From: JAGRCP01 sp942490705
GTDB lineage: Bacteria > Chloroflexota > Anaerolineae > Caldilineales > Caldilineaceae
Direction: 5' to 3'
Assembly (NCBI GenBank): GCA_942490705.1
Contig: CALNXY010000002.1
Span: 62,001 to 126,000, forward strand
Length of the DNA: 64,000 bases
Shown here in pieces: positions 8,950 to 16,869 of the stretch. The position numbers were made by a program, and so were the translations under genes. Each line of letters starts with the position of its first letter. Positions within the stretch are counted from its first letter, which is position 1. Under the pieces are notes generated by a model. The model searched no databases. It was given only the letters and a program-made list of their open reading frames with translations, and was not told where the DNA came from.

Positions 8950-9549
8950 CTATCCCTTGCGAAGTAGATACCAGCGCGAGGCGAATGAGTCGCCATTGCC
9001 GGTGATGATCTCGACTGCTGTTAAGTGCGGCGCGAAGAGTTCGACTACCTCATTCGGACCAAAGCCGTTACGTCCGGGCCCTCTTGCTTCACCGTCAAGA
9101 GACTCCACGCGGTCGGCCGCGTAGAGATGATAGTAACCGCCGGGACGCAGGTTATCGATCACGCCGGTTGCGTAGAGGGGACGGTCAACCGGCGGCACGG
9201 CGTGAAAGCAGCCGATATCGAGGATATAGCCGGCGTTTAAGCCGGTGAAGGGGAGTCGGGCCACGTCCGATTGCACGAAGGCAAGGGACCCGTCAACGAA
9301 CTTGCTGTTTTCCAAGCGTCGCCGGGCAATCAACAGAGCAGCCAGGGCCAGCTCGACACCAACCGCTCGATTATTGTGCTGGGCCAGGAATGCTACGTTG
9401 GTGCCCGTGCCGCAGCCGAGATCCAGCGCCAGCGCGCCGCGCGGTTGATCCGCCCAAAAGGCCTGGACTTCCGGCGGCGTGATGCCGGTGTCCCAGGGCA
9501 AATCTTCACCCTGATAGCGCGTTTCCCATTTCTGGCGTGCTTCGTTCAT
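8950..9549 (-). CDS. Class I SAM-dependent methyltransferase
   Basis: A 199-aa cytoplasmic protein with the methyltransferase motif I LALDLGCGTGTNVAFLA near residue 42, followed by an acidic motif II (GVELALAALL) and SDVARLPF. The N-terminal pattern WETRYQGEDLPWDTG with PPEVQAF is typical of thiopurine-methyltransferase-like or TehB-like enzymes that modify small molecules or metalloid oxyanions. The substrate cannot be read from sequence. The ATG at 9549 is preceded by a strong GGAGGGAAG. Confidence 0.88.
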   Translation of the reverse strand: MNEARQKWETRYQGEDLPWDTGITPPEVQAFWADQPRGALALDLGCGTGTNVAFLAQHNNRAVGVELALAALLIARRRLENSKFVDGSLAFVQSDVARLPFTGLNAGYILDIGCFHAVPPVDRPLYATGVIDNLRPGGYYHLYAADRVESLDGEARGPGRNGFGPNEVVELFAPHLTAVEIITGNGDSFASRWYLLRKG

Positions 9550-9583
9550 TGCAACACTTCCCTCCAGGAGAGCAATGGATTGT

Positions 9584-10084
9584 CTATTCCGGCGTCAATT
9601 CGATGACGAGGAGGGGCAGCCGGCGGGGCTGGCCTTCCAGTTCGTAAACACTCTCACCGACGCGTTTGGCGCCCATATGTCGATAGAACGCTTCGGCATG
9701 GGGATCGCACTCGATCTGCAACCGTTGCGCGCCAGCGGCTTCGAGCGTCTCGATCACGTGCTCCAGCAGCGCCCGCCCTACGCCTTGACCCATTGCGCCA
9801 GGGTCCACCCACAGATGCTCCAGGCTGTATGCTTCAGCCGCAAGCGCGATGACGGCGCCAAAACCAACGATTCTCTGCCCGTATTCTGCTACCCATAGTA
9901 GGTGTGACTCGACATAACCCGGCGAAACGGTCAACTGCTCACGCCAGATCTCCAGCCAGCGGGCCGGATAGCCCCAATGCTGCTTGGCTGCGTAGGCCAC
10001 CTCGCTCAGACGGGGCGCATCGGCGGCGCGTCCGCGGCGTATAGCAATCGGTCCGTCAGCGTCCGCCATGTCCCCTTGTCTCAA
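9584..10084 (-). CDS. GNAT family N-acetyltransferase
   Basis: A protein of about 161-166 aa with the GNAT core: IAIRRGRAADAPRLSEVAY, the strand LEHLWVDPGAMGQGVGRALL carrying the acetyl-CoA pyrophosphate-binding Gln/Arg-x-x-Gly-x-Gly/Ala motif, and the late ECDPHAEAFYRHMGAKRVGE strand. The acceptor substrate is unknown. Two starts are possible: a TTG at 10084 overlapping the ppa stop by 4 bp, or ATG at 10069 with AAGGGG unusually close. It is probably translationally coupled to ppa. Confidence 0.87.
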   Translation of the reverse strand: MRQGDMADADGPIAIRRGRAADAPRLSEVAYAAKQHWGYPARWLEIWREQLTVSPGYVESHLLWVAEYGQRIVGFGAVIALAAEAYSLEHLWVDPGAMGQGVGRALLEHVIETLEAAGAQRLQIECDPHAEAFYRHMGAKRVGESVYELEGQPRRLPLLVIELTPE

Positions 10085-10692
10085 CCGCCATAGACTTCTT
10101 CGTAATCTTCCATTGCAGCTTTGACAACCGCCAACGCGTGCTCGCGCCCGTAGGTGCGCTCAACTGTCAGCTGCGAAAGCTCACCGGGAATCATTTTGTA
10201 CGTGCCGAAATAGTGACGCAACCGTTCGATCAAGACCTCTGGCAGATCGGTAATGTCGCGTGCATTGCTCCAGACGTTGTCATTCTCCAGCACCGCGATA
10301 ATCTTGTCGTCGGCTTCGCCGCCATCGTTGACGTCGAGGCCGCCAACGACCCGCGCATTCAGAATGACCTCGGCCCGGTTGATGGGACGCTCGCTCAGCA
10401 CGCAGATGTCGAGCGGATCGTTATCGCCGCGCTCGGCCGTTGTGGACAAATTCGCGACGCGCTGGTCGCAGTACGTACGCGGAATGAAGCCGTAGAGCGC
10501 TGGCGGCTGGGAAGAACTGCGCTGCGGGCGGTCGACGCGTAGGTAACCGGTCTGCTTGTCGATCTCATATTTGATATGATCGAAGGGCGTGATTTCGATA
10601 TAGGCATGGACCAATTCCGGCGGACTGGCGCCGATGCTTAGCCCGTGCCATGGATGGGGCCGCCAGCGATAAAATGGGGGCGGAAATTGCAT
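10081..10692 (-). CDS. ppa: Inorganic pyrophosphatase, family I
   Basis: This 203-aa enzyme hydrolyses diphosphate released in biosynthesis. Family I residues are visible: YEIDKQTGYLRVDR, YGFIPRTYC, the metal-binding GDNDPLDICVL (usually DGDPLD), DGGEADDKIIAV and the late HYFGTYK. It carries about 25 extra N-terminal residues (PPPFYRWRPHPWHGLSIG) relative to the shortest bacterial forms. ATG 10692 follows AGGGAGA. A GNAT gene overlaps its stop. Confidence 0.93.
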   Translation of the reverse strand: MQFPPPFYRWRPHPWHGLSIGASPPELVHAYIEITPFDHIKYEIDKQTGYLRVDRPQRSSSQPPALYGFIPRTYCDQRVANLSTTAERGDNDPLDICVLSERPINRAEVILNARVVGGLDVNDGGEADDKIIAVLENDNVWSNARDITDLPEVLIERLRHYFGTYKMIPGELSQLTVERTYGREHALAVVKAAMEDYEEVYGG

Positions 10693-10814
10693 AGTTCTCT
10701 CCCTACAGGTATGTGACCGCCGATTGTCGCGATGCGAACAGCATTGTCCCGATGCTAACAGCTAAGTGTAGCGTAAATCGCCAAAAGTCACGAAAAATGG
10801 TAGCGTGAATCGAT

Positions 10815-10878
10815 GATTCCGGCCATCCTGGTGCGCGCACCAAGGGCCGGTTACTTAAACGGCGCGCGCACCGGAATC
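10815..10878 (+). other. Structured leader candidate upstream of the MFS gene
   Basis: GATTCCGG (10815-10822) can pair with CCGGAATC (10871-10878). Inside are the self-complementary GGTGCGCGCACC and a flanking GGCC/GGCC pairing, giving a branched hairpin about 25 bp before the MFS start codon. It may be a leader attenuator or simply a terminator; no known riboswitch class is recognised. Confidence 0.35.
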
Positions 10879-10902
10879 CTTCTTACTTGATGGAAGACAA
10901 CA

Positions 10903-12111
10903 ATGTCTCAACGGTCGCTTCATTCACTCTCACCCTTATCCGCCCCAACACCTGAGATTGCGAGTGCCAGGCGAGGGCTTGCGATTGCCAGGGTCTACTA
11001 CTTCTGCTTCTTTGCGGCAATCGGGGCCTTCTTGCCCTTTTTTAACATCTTTCTCGAACAGCGTGGTCTCTCGGGTACCCAAATTGGCTGGCTGGGCAGC
11101 ATCCCACCGCTGATTGCATTGGGAGCCGGCCCATTTTGGAGCGGCATCGCTGATCGTTGGCAGATCCATCGCATGGTCTTGACGCTCTGTGTGGTCACGG
11201 CCGGTATCGTTTCCGTGCTCTTTCTCCAGGCTGGTTCTCTCGCCGCACTCATGCTGTTGGTGATCGGGCTCTTCTTCTTTCGGGCCCCGGTTGCGCCCTT
11301 GCTTGATAGTGTCGTGGTCCAGATGAGCGCCACTGTCAACGCTTCGTACGGTCGCCAGCGCCTGTGGGGCAGCGTCGGCTTCATCCTGGCGACGTACGGA
11401 TTGGGGCAGTTGGTCAACAATGGCAACCTGGCCTGGGCATTTTGGGCCCACGGTTTATTGTTGGCCGGCGCGTGCGGTGTATTGAGCCTGCTCCTGCCCC
11501 TCCCGCGTAGTGGGGAGCGTGTCGATCTTGCAAACGGCCTGCGAACGATGCTCGCCCACGTGCAGTACCGTACGTTTCTACTGGCCTGCATATTGTTGGG
11601 AATCGGCGCGGCCGGGCTCATGAATTTTATGGGCCTCTATGTCCTTGCGCTGGGCGGCACGCAGGCGCAGGTTGGGCTAGCCTTTGCCGTCAATGCAGCA
11701 GCAGAGATTCCGATCATGTACGTCGGCGCGGCTTGGTTCGCCCGCTACGGCAATGTCCGCCTCTTGCTCTGGGCCAGCGCTGGTTTCACGATCGTCTGGA
11801 CGCTGATGGCCTTTGTCCAGACGCCGGGACAGCTGATTGCCGTTGCATCGCTGGTGGGCATTTGCTTCGGCATCTTCTGGGTGGCGGCCGTGGGGTATGC
11901 CGGCGAGCAGGCGCCCAAGGGCATGAGTGCAACGGCTCAGGCTCTGATGGGTGCAGCGCTTTTTGGGCTGGGGTGGAGCATCGGCGCGCTGATCGCCGGG
12001 AGCCTCTGGGAGTGGACCAACGGTCACGTGCTCTTTGGCGTCATGGGCGGCTTTGGGGCCGCGGCGACGCTACTCCTCTACGTCAGTCGGAATAGAGGCG
12101 AAACCGTCTAG
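10903..12111 (+). CDS. MFS transporter (MFS_1-like, LacY/nucleoside symporter type)
   Basis: A 402-aa inner-membrane protein with about 12 predicted transmembrane helices in two halves, starting at RVYYFCFFAAIGAFLPFFN. The pattern LEQRGLSGTQIGWLGSIPPL followed by GPFWSGIADRW is typical of the 3-phenylpropionate/LacY-related branch of the major facilitator superfamily. The second half has WAFWAHGLLLAGA and SATAQALMGAALFGLGWSIG. The substrate is unknown and it has no enzyme partner nearby. GGAAG precedes the ATG, and a structured leader candidate lies just upstream. Confidence 0.88.
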   Translation: MSQRSLHSLSPLSAPTPEIASARRGLAIARVYYFCFFAAIGAFLPFFNIFLEQRGLSGTQIGWLGSIPPLIALGAGPFWSGIADRWQIHRMVLTLCVVTAGIVSVLFLQAGSLAALMLLVIGLFFFRAPVAPLLDSVVVQMSATVNASYGRQRLWGSVGFILATYGLGQLVNNGNLAWAFWAHGLLLAGACGVLSLLLPLPRSGERVDLANGLRTMLAHVQYRTFLLACILLGIGAAGLMNFMGLYVLALGGTQAQVGLAFAVNAAAEIPIMYVGAAWFARYGNVRLLLWASAGFTIVWTLMAFVQTPGQLIAVASLVGICFGIFWVAAVGYAGEQAPKGMSATAQALMGAALFGLGWSIGALIAGSLWEWTNGHVLFGVMGGFGAAATLLLYVSRNRGETV

Positions 12112-12381
12112 TTGGAGGCTTCTTTGACGGTGATTTGAAAAAACGCCGGGCAGAGAGCCACGGAGCGATGTCTTGTGACGATGGGTGAAGTCGATGCAGG
12201 CATCTCGATGCTGGCGTCGCCTGTTTTTTGTGCTGCCCGACGACGGTGGCACAATAATGCTGACAATCAATTGGCCGCGTGCCTGAAGCGTCAGGCCTGA
12301 TCAGTTGGACACGGACCCGTCAACGGCGACAGTGCGCAATCCGTCCGCGTGCCACATGTAAACAAGTGAGAAAAACGCCCT

Positions 12382-13497
12382 ATGACGATCCGCCCTAAAC
12401 CGCCCCAGCAACTCTTTATTCCTGGCCCGACCGACGTTCTGCCGGAGGTGTTGGCGGCCCAGACCAAGCCCATGATCGGCCATCGCTCCGCTGAATTTGA
12501 AGCGCTCTTTGCCAAGTGCGAGGCGCAGCTGCAAGAGCTCTTCTATACGAATCAGCGCGTCTATATCGTCGCGGCTTCCGGCACGGGCATGCATGAGGCC
12601 GCCATCCGCAACGCAGTGAGCGGCCGCGTGCTCAACTTCGTCAACGGCGCCTTCGGTCAGCGTTGGCACCAGGTCTCGTCCGGCTGTGGCAAGGACGCCA
12701 TCCGCAGCGACGTCGAGTGGAACGACGCCGTCAAGCCGGCCCACGTGGCCGCTGCCTTGACAGCCGCCCTGGCCGATGGCCCGGTCGATGCCATTACCGT
12801 CGTCCATAACGAGACGAGCACCGGCGTGACCAATCCTGTGGGTGAAATTGCCGCAGTCGTGCGTGAGCTTAGCCCGGAGACGCTGGTGATGGTCGATACG
12901 GTCTCTTCCTTTAGCGGCACAAGGATCCCCTTTGACGAATGGGGACTGGACCTCTGCCTGACTTCTTCTCAGAAGGCCTTGGCATTGCCGCCCGGCCTGG
13001 CCTTTGCCGCGGTGAGCGATCGTTTGCTGGAAAAGGCCGCCACCGTTGAGGGGCGTGGTTGGTACTTCGATTTCCTGAACCTGGAGAAATCTTTGGTCAA
13101 ACAGACGACGCCGGCCACGCCCGCGATTTCACTAATGAATGCGTTGAGCCTACAGCTCGACATCATCTTTGAGGAGGGGCTGGACGTTCGTTTTGCCCGT
13201 CACGCGCGCTGCGCGGCAGTGGCTCAGCAGTGGGCGCTGGACAATGAATTCGTTCTCATGGCCGAAGAGGGCTATCGTTCCCCTACGGTGACCAATGTAG
13301 GCAACAACCGCGGCATTGATATCGGTGCGCTAAATCAGTTTCTGGGTGAGCGCAACATGCAGATCTCCAATGGCTACGGCGTCTTTAAGGGCAAGGCCTT
13401 CCGCATTGGCCACATGGGCGAAGTCGACGATGCTGATATGGAGCGCCTGTTGATGGCTATGGACGGCTTCCTGGCACAACAGGGCATTGCAAATTGA
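12382..13497 (+). CDS. Alanine-glyoxylate / serine-pyruvate-type aminotransferase (class V)
   Basis: This 371-aa PLP enzyme matches the class V fold used by alanine-glyoxylate and serine-glyoxylate aminotransferases. It begins FIPGPTDVLPEVLAAQ and IGHRSAEFEALF; ASGTGMHEAAIRN binds PLP phosphate; VDTVSSFSGTRI carries the Asp facing the pyridine nitrogen; and SSQKALALPPG contains the Schiff-base lysine. It ends 3 bp before the threonine aldolase gene, so the pair is likely co-translated. A shared role in glycine/glyoxylate metabolism is an inference. Confidence 0.88.
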   Translation: MTIRPKPPQQLFIPGPTDVLPEVLAAQTKPMIGHRSAEFEALFAKCEAQLQELFYTNQRVYIVAASGTGMHEAAIRNAVSGRVLNFVNGAFGQRWHQVSSGCGKDAIRSDVEWNDAVKPAHVAAALTAALADGPVDAITVVHNETSTGVTNPVGEIAAVVRELSPETLVMVDTVSSFSGTRIPFDEWGLDLCLTSSQKALALPPGLAFAAVSDRLLEKAATVEGRGWYFDFLNLEKSLVKQTTPATPAISLMNALSLQLDIIFEEGLDVRFARHARCAAVAQQWALDNEFVLMAEEGYRSPTVTNVGNNRGIDIGALNQFLGERNMQISNGYGVFKGKAFRIGHMGEVDDADMERLLMAMDGFLAQQGIAN

Positions 13498-13500
13498 GGA

Positions 13501-14601
13501 ATGAACAGAGCGATGACTAGAGATGCGAACGACTACATTGACTTGCGCAGCGATACCGTGACCCAGCCCACGCCGGCCATGCGCGAAGCCATGGCCCGGG
13601 CTGAAGTCGGCGACGACGTCTACGGCGAGGATCCCACCCTCAATCGCCTGGAAGCATTGGCAGCCGAAATGCTTGGCATGGAAGCCGCGGTCTTCGTGCC
13701 CAGCGGCACGATGGGCAATCTCATCTGCGTGCTGAGTCACTGCGGCCGGGGTGATGAGATGATCCTGGGCGACAATGCCCATATCTTCTATTACGAACAG
13801 GGGGGCGCCGCGGCAGTGGGGGGGGTGCACCCGCGTACGGTGCCTAACGCCGCCGACGGCACCTTGGATCTGAACGACGTGGCTTACGCTATCCGGGGCA
13901 ATGATCAGCATTTTCCCGTGACGCGCCTGATTGCCGTGGAGAATACGCACAACCGGCGCGGCGGAGCGGTGCTGCCAACTGAGTATATGGATGCCATCGG
14001 CGCTTTCGCGCACGAGCAGGGCCTCAAGCTGCATGTGGACGGCGCCCGGATCTGGAACGCGGCCGTGGCGCTTGGAGAATCACCTGCGCGGCTGTTGCGC
14101 AATGCAGACAGCGTCAGCGCATGCTTGAGTAAAGGGTTGGCCGCGCCGGTGGGCTCAGTAGTGGCCGGCGACGCCCCGTTCATCCAGCGGGCGCGGCGGA
14201 TGCGCAAGCAGGTCGGCGGTGGGATGCGCCAGGCCGGTGTCCTTGCTGCCGCGGGGCTTGTTTCGCTGACTGAAATGGTAGATCGTCTGGCGGACGATCA
14301 CGCCAACGCACGCCGGCTTGCTGCCGGCCTGGATGTACTGGACGGCGTGGCGGTCGATCTGGACGGGGTACAGACGAATCTCGTCTATTTTGACGTAACG
14401 CGGCCCGGCGTAAACGCGCTAGATCTTGCGTCGGCCCTTTCTGCCCGAGGCGTCCAGGTTATCTCCACGGGTCCGTACCGACTGCGCGCCGTGACCCACA
14501 ACGACATCAGCGCCGAAGATGTAGAGACGGCGCTTGAGGCGCTATCCGAGGTGCTGGCTCAGGAAGAAATCGGCGCGGGTGACGGCATCGTCTACGGATA
14601 A
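13501..14601 (+). CDS. ltaE: Low-specificity L-threonine aldolase
   Basis: A 366-aa PLP enzyme that would split L-threonine or allo-threonine into glycine and acetaldehyde. Family marks are YIDLRSDTVTQPTPAMREAM, VGDDVYGEDPT, VPSGTMGNL (PLP phosphate), LHVDGARIWNAAVALG (Asp and substrate-binding Arg), and the lysine in ACLSKGLAAPVGS. It follows the class V aminotransferase with a 3-bp gap, so a glycine-producing/consuming pair is plausible. A second ATG 12 nt downstream is an alternative start. Confidence 0.92.
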   Translation: MNRAMTRDANDYIDLRSDTVTQPTPAMREAMARAEVGDDVYGEDPTLNRLEALAAEMLGMEAAVFVPSGTMGNLICVLSHCGRGDEMILGDNAHIFYYEQGGAAAVGGVHPRTVPNAADGTLDLNDVAYAIRGNDQHFPVTRLIAVENTHNRRGGAVLPTEYMDAIGAFAHEQGLKLHVDGARIWNAAVALGESPARLLRNADSVSACLSKGLAAPVGSVVAGDAPFIQRARRMRKQVGGGMRQAGVLAAAGLVSLTEMVDRLADDHANARRLAAGLDVLDGVAVDLDGVQTNLVYFDVTRPGVNALDLASALSARGVQVISTGPYRLRAVTHNDISAEDVETALEALSEVLAQEEIGAGDGIVYG

Positions 14602-14623
14602 TCTGTCCGGCACGTGGTAGCCA

Positions 14624-14665
14624 CAAAAAAACGAGGCAGTCCGCCAAGCGCGGACTGCCTCGTTC
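14624..14665 (-). terminator. Intrinsic terminator of the S1 protein gene
   Basis: ACGAGGCAGTCCGC (14631-14644) pairs with GCGGACTGCCTCGT (14650-14663). On the minus strand the stem is followed by an unbroken run of seven T (14624-14630), the classical layout. On the plus strand it is also downstream of ltaE, but the T-run there is poor. Confidence 0.88.
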
Positions 14666-14687
14666 TGTCTAGCGGGTCAGAGCGCCT

Positions 14688-15965
14688 CTAGGCAGCGTCT
14701 CCGACCGGTTCACCACTGTCGGTTTCCTCGGTTTGACCTTCGACGGCCTGCGCTTCTACATCAAGCTCGCCTCCGTCGGCCACTTCCCAGTCAATCTCGT
14801 TGACTGGTTCCAGCGGCATCATGCTCAGCGCCAGACGTTCTCGCCGTGGGTCAATACTGAGTACACGTACCTTCACCTCTTCGCCACGCTGGACGATTTC
14901 GGCCGGATTATCGGTGACAAATGTGGGCATCTCGCTGAGATGTACCAGCCCTTCGACGCCGGCCGGCACACGCACGAAGGCGCCAAAATCGACTACATTG
15001 GTCACCACGCCATCAATCTCGTCTCCTTCTTGATACTCCTTGGCCGCAAGCTCCCAAGGATTGGGCAGCACGGCCTGACGATTGAGGCTGATGCGCTCCC
15101 GCTCGGGGTCCACCTTTTCGATGAGCACCTCCACCTCATCACCGGCTTTGAGAACCTGTGATGGATGATTTACCCGTCGCCAATCGAGTTTGGAGACATG
15201 GATCAGACCGCTCACGCCGCCAATATCGACGAATGCGCCAAAGTCGGTGAGGTTTTCTACCCGACCGGTGACGATCGAGCCTTCTTCAAGCTCCGCCATG
15301 CGCGCCTTGCGCTGCTCCTTCTCCGCCTCCAAAGCCGACATCACCATACGACGGCGTTGGGAGTCGACTTCGATGATTTTGAGGGGGAGGACTGAACCCA
15401 TGAGCCCCTGCTTGAGTCGGTCCCGTTCCTCATCATTACGCACAAAACGCAATGTAGAGATGTGGGAATTGGGCACAAAGCCACGCAGGCGTCGATAGCT
15501 GACCAGCACGCCGCCCCGATTCAGCCCCACGATAGGCAGCTGTAGCAGCGTGCCCGCCTCCATATCTTCGACCGCAGTCACCCAATCCTGCGCTTCCAGC
15601 CCTCGTTTCAGCGAGACAACCAAATCGTCGTCGCCGTAAGGCGTTTGGGTCACGTAAACTGGCAGCGTGTCGCCAATGGCCACATCTTTGCGCCAATCTC
15701 CCTCAAAGCTGGAGAGATCGCTAGCCGGCACGATGGCGTCGCGTTTGGCGCCAACATCGACCAGGATCGCATTGTCAAAGATGCTGAGCACCTCGCCGGA
15801 TAGCAAGTCTCCCCGTTGCGGTACATTGAACGCATACTCGTCCAGTAGATCGGCAAACGAAATGGACTCCATACCCTCTTCGGGAATTCCGTCGCTTGTC
15901 ACCTCCACGGGCAATTGGGGCTCTTCTTCGATTATTGTGGTTGCAGAATTCTGTGATTCGCTCAT
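14688..15965 (-). CDS. rpsA: Ribosomal protein S1-like, four S1 RNA-binding domains
   Basis: A 425-aa protein with four S1 (OB-fold) repeats, at about residues 37-105 (GDLLSGEVLSIFDN), 120-195 (GTLLQLPIVGLNRGG), 210-280 (GSIVTGRVENLTDFGAFVDI) and 295-365 (GDEIDGVVTNVVDFGAFVRV). The N- and C-terminal tails are acidic. Such proteins help mRNA bind the small subunit; four-domain forms replace the six-domain E. coli S1 in many phyla. A clean AAAGGAGATT precedes the ATG, and an intrinsic terminator follows. Confidence 0.88.
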   Translation of the reverse strand: MSESQNSATTIIEEEPQLPVEVTSDGIPEEGMESISFADLLDEYAFNVPQRGDLLSGEVLSIFDNAILVDVGAKRDAIVPASDLSSFEGDWRKDVAIGDTLPVYVTQTPYGDDDLVVSLKRGLEAQDWVTAVEDMEAGTLLQLPIVGLNRGGVLVSYRRLRGFVPNSHISTLRFVRNDEERDRLKQGLMGSVLPLKIIEVDSQRRRMVMSALEAEKEQRKARMAELEEGSIVTGRVENLTDFGAFVDIGGVSGLIHVSKLDWRRVNHPSQVLKAGDEVEVLIEKVDPERERISLNRQAVLPNPWELAAKEYQEGDEIDGVVTNVVDFGAFVRVPAGVEGLVHLSEMPTFVTDNPAEIVQRGEEVKVRVLSIDPRRERLALSMMPLEPVNEIDWEVADGGELDVEAQAVEGQTEETDSGEPVGDAA

Positions 15966-16374
15966 AATCTCCTTTCACTGACCTGCTTATTTGGCGATGG
16001 CGAGCACCGCGGGCGGTCGTGTCGGCCCTACTGTAACACACATTGTATCTAAGAACTGTAGGGATCGTTATAAGTTGGAGAAGAATTTTAAAATCTTTTG
16101 ACGATCTATGCGCAAGGTTTGAGATAAAAAAGGAGGGCATGGCGCAAGGCTAGCATACGTGGCGAAGGATCTATCTGTGCGCTCCGATTAACTCTTCGTA
16201 GCCAGATCGTGTGTGGATTCGGTAGGCGTGCGGGCGAAGGAAGTCGGTTCCGTAGCCTCGCTCAGGACGGCGCTACTTGTTGTGGAGTGCCCTAATCTCA
16301 GGGCCTACCTCTAAGTAAAGGTAACTTTTGAGGAAGGAATACGCCTAGCAAACGATAATTTGATCGGGAAAGAG

Positions 16375-16605
16375 AGCGCATGGCCCAGGTGTTATCTGCT
16401 TGGGTGACGAGGAAGGGGTTCCCGGTTCGCAGCCGGGCTAACCGTTGCGATATGGTCAACCGACTCTGCCGCAACGGGAAAATCGATCAATCAGCGGATG
16501 CCCCGAGGTCGCTTCCACCGGCCTGATCCGAAACGCAACGTCGTTTCGGTTATATCTTTCCCCAACCAGCTACCTGGATAAGCAGGCGTTCAAATCCGAC
16601 CGGCA
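16375..16605 (+). ncRNA. glmS ribozyme (divergent, with inserted hairpin domain)
   Basis: Upstream of glmS. A glmS cleavage site with GCGC at 16376-16379 (cleavage expected just before G16376) is followed by P1 arms CCCAGG/CTTGGG (16384-16389, 16399-16404) and the conserved TGACGAGG (16405-16412). AAGGGG (16413-16418) leads to the second core block, AATCGATCAATCAGCGGATG (16481-16500), then CCCC. Between the blocks lies a ~57-nt insertion of two hairpins (16421-16437 and 16442-16477). Downstream pairings fit P3 (GGTCG 16507-16511 with CGACC 16597-16601), P4 (GCCTG with CAGGC 16583-16587) and an inner stem CCGAAAC/GTTTCGG. The consensus GCGCC and CGGCGG are here GCGCA and CAGCGG. Ends are approximate, and about 265 nt separate it from the glmS start. 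Confidence 0.72.
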
Positions 16606-16869
16606 ACGGGCGGGACAGAGACGTCAAGCAGTGGAAACAAATCGTACGAACAACTGAGCTTTGAGACTGGCGCAATGACCTGTTGCCCGCCCATCGGGCG
16701 GACAGCCCCATGGGCGCATCTTTGTGGCGCAAGCCGGTCGCTTGACCGGCGTCCCCGAACGCGCAAGTACTGCGCATTAACAACGGCCGGTTGTACGATT
16801 GCGATTTGTTGACGATGCTTGATCAACTGTCCATCTCAAATTACCTGTTGATGCTATGGAGAAGATTCA

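Noticed and set aside
8891..9124. Plus-strand frame of 77 aa before the methyltransferase gene
   Set aside because: It overlaps the opposite-strand methyltransferase and shows no domain or good ribosome site.
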